The position numbers and the translations under genes are program-made. From Geosiphon pyriformis (taxonomy: Eukaryota > Glomeromycota > Glomeromycetes > Archaeosporales > Geosiphonaceae), in contig JAAOMT010000480.1 in assembly GCA_016748015.1 (NCBI GenBank), positions 125,356 through 189,355 of the forward strand: a DNA stretch of 64,000 nt. The letters are read 5' to 3'. Numbering within the stretch: position 1 is the stretch's first letter; each line of letters starts with the position of its first letter. The notes beneath the pieces are model-generated. The model was not told where the DNA came from and ran no database searches. It was given only the letters and a program-made list of their open reading frames with translations. This document shows, in pieces, positions 56,102 to 64,000 of the stretch.

Positions 56102-59049
56102 TATTAATCTACTATTAAAGATTAGTTTAATAGAATGCCTATTAACTTTAACATCAGTGTACATGGCAATAATCAGTTTGGTGTTAAGAGTAGTTCCATT
56201 AAATAAAAAGATTGGTTTAAAATTTTCTAAATTAAAAAAAAATATTGTGACAATTAATTTGTTTTCTGTAATTATAGCAGATAAAATATTGTTAGTGAGT
56301 AGTGTTTTTGTGTTTTCCCAGTTGTTGAATTAATTGTTTACTCAATGGTTAAGAGATTTAAATAGCTCTAAAAATTCAAATTTTGGGCATATTTACTTTT
56401 TAAATTTTATTGGCATAATTCTGTTTGTTTATTCAATGAACTGGAAATTAGTTGATATATAACTATTGCTAATCTTCAATTTTGTTAAGTGTAAGTAATT
56501 TTTAGTCTTTGGTTTCCAGTAATTAATTGAGCTAAATTTTAGAATGGTGTTTAAATTAATTAGAGTTGATAAATTATTTGAGACTGTAATGCTTAATAAA
56601 TAAAAGATATATATAGTAACTGTTATATTATTAGTTAGTAAAATACTTAATACTAAAATTGTTTTTGATTCTGGTTATAATTAGGAATATAAACCAGCAA
56701 TTAAGATTTTAATATTAATTTTCCAATTATTGACTATTTATTCTAGTTATACAATTAATTTATAAGTATTATTGCTTATAACAATAGTAATAAATATGTA
56801 TTTTTTGTTGTTATAATTGGGTTGTTGATAAAATTGATAAGAATAAGAGATGTGACTAATTTTGAAATTGATTAAAATTTTCTTAATTGTCATAGTATTG
56901 AAAAAATTAATAAATAATTGTATTATTAACTAAGTATTTTTCTAATTTTTGATTAATAAATTTGCTAAACTGTTTTAGTTTTGAGTCTAATTCAAGTAAT
57001 TTATTTATTACTAGATTTATGACTTAAATATAGTTGGCTTTAAGCTTAGTTAATTCAAAATCTCTAATATAAATAACTGTGTTTTAGAGTTTATTTAGAT
57101 GTAATAAGTGTATTTATTATAATAAACTATTATATAATCCACAAATAAATTGATTTAAGATCTGTAATATTATGAAATAATCTGTATTTATTGCTTAAAT
57201 CTGGCACAAATTTCTATAAAAGTGTTCTAAGTATATGATAACTGCTTTAATGTTGCCTTATTTAAAAGTAATAAATTTAGTTAACAGTTAATTAATACTA
57301 TTGTGATTATTAAAATATTGCAAAAAGTTTTGTTTAAAAGCATCAAAAGTTTGAGACTTATTAATTAAGCTTTAATATCATAAATTAATAATATTCTGTA
57401 AAAAGTATGGAATAATTTAAAGAGCTCTGGCATTATCCTATCTATTGGCTGTAATGATTTTAATTATATTATTTAGTCATGCTTAAACATTGTCTTTTTT
57501 ATCAATAAATTTTTCTAATTTGGTAATTAATACATATGTCATTAATACAAGTAGTTATAATTATAGTTGTTAAAAAGCAGCTATTAATGCAATTAAAAAA
57601 TTAATCCAAATGATTGAAGATAAATTGTTGTTAATAATAGAAGTAAAGTTTAAATTGTTTGAATTTTTGGTTTATTTGAAATCAGATTTTGTTTATTATT
57701 TTTCTGATTACTGTTTTTTTTCTTCTGAATTAATGTTTGTCCAATTACTAGTGGATCCGAAATTAGATTGAAATAGTAGTAATTGAAGTTCTAATAGTGT
57801 TTTTAATTGTAACTTAAATTCTTTAAAGTAATTGCTATAGGTTTTTAGCAGTTTGGATTTCTCTTAATTGTTTTAAAATAAGATTTTTGTAACAGTTGGT
57901 TTTATTGTTAATAATAATATAAATTCTGATAATATGTTAATAGTACTTTCTGGTATATAATAATATAATAAATATAATAGAAAAATGACTTTGGATTTCT
58001 TTTGGTTAGATAATTGTATTGGTTTAAGTATATTTGTTATTGTTTGTATTCTGTTTTTGTATTTGTTCACAAATTTAATTAGAAACTTTTTCTAAGTGTA
58101 TCTTTTAATTTTACAATTTATTTTAGTAATAATTAAAACAAAATTGTAATTATGTAATAAACTAGTATGTTAAAATAATTTATTATAAAAATTTTCTTTT
58201 GCTGATTTAAAATTTGCTTGTTACTTTAGAAAATATATGATTTTTTTATTAACATACAAATTAAAAACTGATTCTGTTAAAAAATAATTACTGGTTAATT
58301 CCAACTATTGTTGATATAATTAGAATAAAAATTTTGTAAATTTCAAATAATTTGCTTTTATAACTTCTAAGTTTATTACTTTTCTAGATAATTTATAATA
58401 GTGCTTTGTTTTCTGTTAGATTATATCTTATAGAAAGCACTAAATATTATAAGTGATTATTTGGAATGTTGAAATAAATAACAAATCTATAACTTGGTAT
58501 TCAATAATTAATAATACTGTAAATAGTTTTTGAAGGTTTTTAGATTTGAAAATTTTGGTTAAGTTTTTTATATAATAAACAAAAATTTACTTGGTAGTTG
58601 TTTTTTTGAATTTTTTTTTAGCATAAAAACCAGTTTAATCTTGCAATTGTGCCTTTCTGATAAACTATCCTTAAGTTTTTACCCTTGTTTTATAGGTTTT
58701 TTACCAAGCTATTTTTGATGTTAATATCTTAATACTTAATTTCTTAATTAATTAATACACAATATAAAACAAAATAAAAATAAATAAAAATAAAAAATTA
58801 GTATCCCATTAATAATTATAATTAAAAGTTATTGGTTTAGTATAATTAAGTAGTAGATATTATTAACATGAATTGCTAATGAAATCAAAAAATAATAATT
58901 TTAATTTAATAAAAAAAATGACATGAATTAGATGATAAAATAATGATTTTATTTAATATTTGAATAATTTTATTTTAAGGTATAAAAAATTATCTTTTAA
59001 AAAGAGAGATATGTTATAAATATTTATTGTTAACTAACCAAAAACTTGT
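56102..59049 (-). mobile_element. Element G: gag-protease remnant of a B-family element, minus strand
   Basis: Minus strand: partial 5' LTR (59049 to about 58460), primer site near 58443 (TAGTGCTTTCTATA), gag (58400 to about 56300), protease up to 56104. 57873-58070 is an open gag piece. Near 56180-56230 it reads T-A/V-M-Y-T-D-V-K-V-N and I-K-L-I-F-N-S-R (active site D-S-G lost), matching D 47650-47720. It stops at a TA where T begins; RT and later parts are absent. The LTR is cut at 59049 by H. Decay is as heavy as in B1. Confidence 0.75.
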
Positions 59050-59892
59050 TGTTACAGATGATTATTTGGGGTCTCAAATCAAATAACAAATCTGTAACTT
59101 GGTGCTCAATATCTTGACAATGCTTGTAATACTGGTATGTTGGTTGTATCTGAAGATTTTAGAGTTGAGTCCTTTATATAATAAACAGAGATTTAATGAC
59201 AATGTAGTTGGTTGATAAATTGTGTTCCCAATTTCTGTCTTCAGCTTGGTGGCTGGTTTATTCTGACAGTCATGCCCTTCTGGTAAGCTATTCATTAATA
59301 TATATATAATTTTACCCTTATTTTTGGGTCTTTTACCAGGCTATCCATGATGTCAATTACTCAGTGCTTTAATCCTTAATCAGTTAGTATACAACAATAA
59401 AATCAAAGAAATAAATAAATAAAAGAAAATAAAAAAATGAGCCAAGGCAATGTGCAAGTTAGTATCTTGTCAATAGCCATGATCAAGAGATATTATTCCA
59501 GCATAGTTAAGTATTAATCACTATTAACATAAAGTGTTAATAGTGAAGAGTGGATTTGGATAGTGAATGATTTATTTATTTAATATTTGTGGATGGAAGA
59601 TTTCTAACTAAAGAATTCTTATCTTTTTACTTTTAATGCTACTGCTATATATATATAATTGATGTTCTATGAGATCACTCACATTCCTGAGCAATGTGCT
59701 ATAATTTCTTAAGCAATGTTTACATTGCTGAGTAATGTGCTCTAATTTTCTAACATCACTCCATATTGTTGAGCAATGTACCATAATTTCTATTATTGTT
59801 CTACATTGTTGAGCAATGTGCTTATGTGCTACATACTATTTACTTATTGGTCTACTATTCTCCCTATATATTTTTTCTTTTTATGAGTAATA
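59050..59892 (-). repeat. H 3' LTR (843 bp)
   Basis: On plus it starts TGTTACAGATG (LTR end) and finishes GAGTAATA at 59892 (LTR start TATTACTC). It contains units with TGAGCAATGTGCT at about 59660-59830 and an A-rich run near 59400-59440. Confidence 0.9.
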
Positions 59893-59930
59893 TTATCTCC
59901 TTCTTTTTAATATTGAGCTCCATCAAAATC
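59893..59930 (-). other. H purine tract and GGAGCTCAA box
   Basis: Minus strand GATTTTGATGGAGCTCAATA, then AAAAAGAAGGAGATAA up to the LTR. Same layout as A 10082-10113, D 53290-53321 and F 41925-41946. Confidence 0.75.
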
Positions 59931-60674
59931 TTCATTTTGAATTAGCTCTAATACTTCTTTTTTTAATATTGTTTGTTCGACTTTATTTTTCATATCTTCT
60001 ACTTGTACATTGTTCATTCTTCTCCATTGGTTAATAGTTATGGTTTCTATGTCAGAGTGTAACAGTATTTCTGGATAGTTTTGAAATATGTTGTGCAGTT
60101 GGTAAATTGTTTTTACATGTAGTGTTGAGTTCATCTTTTTCCCAATAAATTTTTCAATTTGCTGTATTATGTTTTGGTTAAATATCCTCTTGAATTTGTT
60201 GATATACAACTCTTAAATATTCAACTTTTGACCTAACTGGTAGTAACAATATGATATTGGAAGTTGTTCTGTCTATTGCTTCCAATTCTCTTTTGTAAGT
60301 TCTTCTGTTGGTACCATAATAGGTATTTTCCCAAAAGTGTTCTTTATTTTTTCTATTATTTTATCTGACCAGTTTTTATTATTCTTTGGTAACTGCTGAT
60401 ATGGTGTATTCTTTGTCTTTTTTTTGGTGTTTCAATAGCAAATTGTTTGGTTGTTAATGATAATTTCCATGTCTAAAGGTTGTTAACTTAAGGCCTGAAA
60501 TAATTGTTGAGCTATGATGTGAATATGATCTGGTATTTTCATTTTCTTGGTTGTTTTTGTCACATATACTATGTCTTTATATACTTTTTTATTGTTTGAT
60601 TTTACATGTTTGGTCCAATGATTATAATTGGTTTTAGATCTCGTGGAATCTCCTTTGGTTGAACTAGTATTCAT
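59893..60674 (-). pseudogene. H ORF3, four stops
   Basis: A single minus-strand frame from about 60674 to the stop at 59907, between integrase and the 3' LTR. Open pieces 60483-60674 and 59907-60209 are in the same frame, with about four stops between them. It reads I-P-D-H-I-H-I-I-A-Q-Q-L-F near 60510, G-K-I-P-I-M-V-P-T near 60325, Y-I-N-K-F-K-R-I-F-N-Q near 60200, and ends Q-N-E-D-F-D-G-A-Q-Y. Related to ORF3 of A and B1. Function unknown; no membrane segment or known motif seen. The part before I-P-D-H may overlap the integrase end. Confidence 0.7.
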
Positions 60675-61973
60675 TGTACTTCCAATTGTGAAATGTTATT
60701 GGTGGATGATGATGTTATTTGGTGATATTGTTTTAGTCGATTACTATATGCTGCTTTGGTTAAGATTTTGTTGTCCCATCTTAATTTATAAGCTCCATTT
60801 CCAAGAATTTTTTCTATGTGAAATGATCTATTTGGGGTTGAATTTTTCACTTCATTGTTTTCCCGCTTTGGTACAATGTAGAAGTATTTTGTCTTCAATC
60901 TTAAATTCAACTGGTTTATCTGGTAATTGGTTATCATGTCATTTTTTTTGCTTTTCTTGAGACTTTTGAATATTATCAGCTGCTTTTAGTCATCTGTTTT
61001 CTAGTGTTTCTATTAGGTCATATGTTCTTCTCAACAATGTTTCTTGGAAATTAGCTTCTGTTATTGGTTCAGTTGGATATGTATTGACCTCTATCTCAAC
61101 TGGTAATGTTGCTATTCTACCATATACTAATTTAAATAGTGTTGCTTGTGTAGTATCTTGTCTCATTGTTTGATAAGCACATAATATTAATGGTATAAAC
61201 AAATCTCATTTGTCTTGGTTTTTTTGACTGATTTTGGCAATTGCTTCACACAATGTTCTATTAAACCTTTTGACTAGTCCATTTGTTTGTGGATAGTATG
61301 GTAATGATAATGGTCTTTTAATTCCAAATCTTTGACTTAATTCTGTCAATGTTCTGTTTACAAAGTGGGTTCTTTGATCTGATAATAGTTTTTTTGGACA
61401 TCCATGTCAACATATCAACTCTTCATAAATGAATTTGGCAATGGATTCTGCATCTGCTCTTTGAATAGCTTTTGCTTCTGGCCATTTAATGAGATAATTC
61501 ATGACTACTGCAATATATTTGTTGTCTCTGCTAGTGATTGTTAGTGGTTTAACTAAGTCAATTCCAATTTGATCAAATAGTTGTCCTACTTTGATTGGTC
61601 TTAATGGTTCACTTGGTCTTGTTCCTTCTCTTTTCTGACAAGCATCACAATTCTGAACATATTGGATGATGTCTAGATACATTGATGGCCAATAGTATCT
61701 TTTTCTGGTTTTTTCTATGGTTGTTTCTTTATGAAAATATCCTGCTGTTGGATCTGAGTGCATGTTGAAATATATTGTTTCTTTTTCTGGTTCTGTAATA
61801 ACTCTGATTGGTTGGTCTGAATTCCTTCTGTTTTTCTGGTAAAATATATTTTGATAATTGATAAAATATTTTGATTGCTGTTTTATGTTGTTTTGTTCTT
61901 TTTGAGATAATTTCTCCTTGAATGATTGAATATTTATATAATATTGAAGTTGTTGGTATTTTTGTGTGTTCAT
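60675..61973 (-). pseudogene. H integrase, broken, catalytic Glu replaced
   Basis: 61407-61973 is open for 188 codons: N-terminal helix region, zinc domain (H near 61765, C-D-A-C-Q-K-R-E near 61630), first Asp in G-I-D-L-V-K-P-L near 61560, and Y-L-I-K-W-P-E-A. A TGA follows L-I-C, where A has R (CGA to TGA). Further on, L-S-D-Q-R-T holds the second Asp, and 36 codons later the Glu codon reads AAA (61269-61271) in G-L-V-K-R-F-N. 60990-61202 is the next open piece. The GPY/F tail near 60800-60880 has stops at two Trp positions. Essentially dead. Confidence 0.9.
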
Positions 61974-62440
61974 CTTTCTGTTATATTTTTGGGTTGAAAT
62001 GTTTTTAAATTTGTCTCATTTGCGACAACTCATTAGCATTTCTATTGTCTTTTTTTTTTATAGTGTACTGTATAATTGAATGGTGAAAGTTCTATTTTTC
62101 ATCTAGTGTGGCAATTGTCTGCAAATTCTTGTTTCTGGATTGAAGTCAATCTCTTGTGATTAGTGTACACCTCAAACTTTTGACTCAAATATTTTTTCTA
62201 CTTGATGACAGCCCAATAGATTGCTAAGTGTTCCAGTATTAGAGTTCCATAGTTTTTTTCAGCTGGACTTAAGCTTCTACTGGCATAAGCTACTGGATGT
62301 TCTCTTCCATCTGGTCTTTTCTGTAATAGTACTGTTCTCAATGCTTGACCTGATGCATTAGTAGTAATAATGAATGGTTTGTTGTAATCTGGATACATTA
62401 ATACTAGAGCTTGGATAAGCTTTCTTTTCAATGTGTCAAA
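61974..62440 (-). pseudogene. H RNase H, broken
   Basis: 62198-62431 open: I-I-T-T-N-A-S-G-Q-A-L-R (Asp to Asn) and P-V-A-Y-A-S-R-S-L-S-P-A-E-K-N-Y. A TGA after W-A-V-I-K is likely a former Trp. The later Y-T-N-H-K also has Asn for Asp. Two acidic residues lost, so inactive. Confidence 0.85.
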
Positions 62441-63320
62441 TGCTTCTTGTTAAGTTTCAGTCCATTCATATTTCATATTCTTGGTTTGTAGATAGTGAAG
62501 TGACTGAGCTAGTTTAGAAAAGTCCTTAATAAAGTGGTGATAGTAACCTGTGAATCCCAAAAATGCCCTTAGTTCTGGCAAGTTGGCTGGTACTGGAAAG
62601 TTCTTAACTACTTCAATCTTGTCTGGATCTGTTTTGATTCCATTTTTGCTCACCACATGTCCCAAAAATTTGAGTTCAGTTTTTCTAAAAAAACATTTAG
62701 TTGCATTTAGTTTCAATCCAGTTCTTCTTAACCTTTTGAATACTTGTTGAAGATAATGCAGATAATCATTGAATGTTTTTGAGAATACATTGGTGTTATC
62801 CAAGTATATGACTACTGATTTCTATAGTAGTCCAGTATAAACAATTTTTATAAGCCATTAGAATGTGACTGAAGCATTCATCAAGCCAAATGGCATGACT
62901 TCAAACTCAAAATTTCTTTCTCTTGTGGTAAATGCTGTTTTCTTTTTGTCGGCTGAATTCATGGCTACTTGCCAGTATTCACTATCTAGATCTAATGTCA
63001 AGAACCATTTATTTCCACCAAAAACATCGAATAATTCCTGGATCTTTGGAGTTGGGTAGCTATCACCTTTAGTTACTCCATTCAGTTTCCAGTAATCTAC
63101 ACAAAAACGGATTTTTCCATTCTTCTTACAAACTAGTACTACTGGTAATGACCATGGACTTATTGATGGCTGAATTAGCCTATTGTCAAACATCTGGTTG
63201 ATTTCTTGATGAATGATCTCATGGTTAGCTGATGGTACTTTGTTTAATTGGCATTGTATCTCCAGTCTTGATCTGATGTTGGATAATATTGGTTCAGCCA
63301 AATTTATTTTCACTAGCAAA
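62441..63320 (-). pseudogene. H reverse transcriptase, active-site Asp lost
   Basis: 62858-63319 open: S-P-W-S-L-P-V-V-L-V, R-F-C-V-D-Y-W-K-L-N and L-T-L-D-L-D-S-E-Y-W-Q-V-A-M. 62450-62803 continues after two stops: Y-L-D-N (Asn codon 62795-62797, for Y-L-D-D), F-L-G-H-V-V-S-K-N-G, and the connection with Y-E-W-T-E-T. Only the G to A change in the second Asp and a few stops separate it from a typical Ty3/gypsy RT. Confidence 0.9.
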
Positions 63321-63989
63321 GATGTTATTGAAATTGTTGAATAATATCTTGAGTTGCATCTGTTGAAATGGATCTAGATTCTCTATGTTCATTTGTTCCA
63401 ATTGTTTTGGTTGGAGCAGATAACATTCACTTCGTCCATAGATGATTTGTAATGTAATGTCCACATATTTGCAAAGCTGTAGAAAATCTGGAATGTGATT
63501 TGGTGGTTGATCCTTAACTTCAGTGGTCAAATATCCAATAATAGTTCCCTTTGGTATTTCAATAATACTTCTGGTTGTGTTGTAGATGGGAATTTTGATG
63601 TTTTTGGGGCTTTTGGCTGATATGTAGAAATTAGTGAGTCCAATCTTTCCTGATTCGCAAATGGTGGCTTCTGTTTTAAACAACTGGGCCTGATTCTTTA
63701 CTTCTCTTTTTATAGATAACATATACTGTTCATATGATGGAATGGAAATTGATTGACAGATTGAGATAATTTCTCTTTTGTCAATAATCTCTTCCTCTGT
63801 CATATTAACTGATATGTCTATTCTATCCGTTAATTCAAATCCCTGTATCCCTTTAGTAGTAATCCCTAATTCTTCTCTGTTTCTTATTAACACTAATTGA
63901 GCTATTTTCACCAAAGATAGGAATATTGCTTGTGCTATCTTTTTGTTTGGCTCTATGATATAGGCCTTTTTAGAGTTATTTTGTAGCAT
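63294..63989 (-). CDS. H dUTPase C-terminus and pre-RT linker (partial)
   Basis: An open frame of 231 codons; the first ATG (63989) is internal to pol and the frame comes from outside the window. It begins with dUTPase motif 4 (N-K-K-I-A-Q-A-I-F-L near 63930) and motif 5 as G-F-E-L-T-D-R, where A has G-F-G-S-T-G-R; the two Gly to acidic changes each need one G to A step. The linker follows (T-I-C-E-S-G-K-I-G-L-T-N-F-Y near 63650; Q-L-E-Q-M-N-I-E-N-L-D-P-F-Q-Q near 63380), as in D. The frame overlaps the RT frame by 26 bp near 63300, which marks a frameshift there. Confidence 0.8.
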   Translation of the reverse strand: MLQNNSKKAYIIEPNKKIAQAIFLSLVKIAQLVLIRNREELGITTKGIQGFELTDRIDISVNMTEEEIIDKREIISICQSISIPSYEQYMLSIKREVKNQAQLFKTEATICESGKIGLTNFYISAKSPKNIKIPIYNTTRSIIEIPKGTIIGYLTTEVKDQPPNHIPDFLQLCKYVDITLQIIYGRSECYLLQPKQLEQMNIENLDPFQQMQLKILFNNFNNIFASENKFG

Positions 63990-64000
63990 AGCAATGATAT

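Larger units (their letters stand above)
59050..64000 (-). mobile_element. Element H: best preserved B-family LTR retrotransposon, minus strand, 5' part outside
   Basis: Minus strand from the right edge: dUTPase C-terminus, linker, RT, RNase H, integrase, ORF3, purine tract, 3' LTR (59892 to 59050). Long open pieces, with fewer stops than other B copies. It sits in the 5' LTR of G. The remaining part (5' LTR, gag, protease) should lie to the right. Confidence 0.93.

Noticed and set aside
1-64000. Mitochondrial origin, suggested by AT content and TGA codons
   Set aside because: The content is LTR retrotransposons and a LINE, which are nuclear; no mitochondrial gene, tRNA or rRNA is seen.

Overview
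The window is a graveyard of nested transposable elements from a eukaryotic, very AT-rich genome. I see no intact single-copy host gene, no tRNA or rRNA, and no bacterial signal. The best guess for the host is an arbuscular mycorrhizal fungus (Glomeromycotina, Rhizophagus/Gigaspora type). That guess rests on the style of the LINE at the left edge and on overall composition; it is an inference and not proven here.

Left part (1-12760): a LINE (RT C-terminal half, then an RNase H domain) is split by element A (956-11093), a 10.1-kb Ty3/gypsy-type LTR retrotransposon. A has two 980-bp LTRs, the order gag, protease, Cys-rich linker, dUTPase, RT, RNase H and integrase, and an extra ORF3 before the 3' LTR. 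Removing A and one CCAG target repeat joins the LINE reading frame exactly. A carries scattered stops, mainly TGA and TAG/TAA. It also contains a 20-N assembly gap flanked by two identical 288-bp copies, a probable scaffolding artefact.

Middle left (12761-27749): progressively older elements come into view, each seen as its right half: B1 (same dUTPase-type family, heavily decayed), the 3' end and LTR of B2, and E1 (a family without dUTPase). Each lies inside the 5' LTR or 3' end of the next, so A sits in the LINE, the LINE in B1, B1 in B2 and B2 in E1. Decay increases in the same order.

Middle (27750-36451): E2, an E-family element on the minus strand, carries a solo A-type LTR (31167-32149) inside its RT.

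Right middle (36452-56101): a DNA transposon candidate, T. It has inverted ends starting CAGTCAGA flanked by TA, and one long, broken minus-strand ORF of a family I cannot name. T is split by D (39112-54327, TSD TTGG), a dUTPase-type LTR element. D's own 5' LTR is in turn split by F (39773-45036), a tandem LTR-int-LTR-int-LTR array of a short non-autonomous element.

Right edge (56102-64000): G, a minus-strand gag-protease remnant, whose LTR is invaded by H, the best preserved B-family copy (minus strand, 3' LTR to dUTPase; its 5' part lies beyond the window).

All LTR families share TGTTA...TAACA ends, a TGGTGCTC-type primer site, 4-bp target duplications where these can be read, and a GGAGCTCAA-like motif just before the polypurine tract. 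Base changes between copies are almost wholly transitions, as expected from cytosine deamination. The most interesting items are the retrotransposon dUTPase with its Cys-rich partner domain, the conserved ORF3, the T transposon ORF and the tandem non-autonomous F array.
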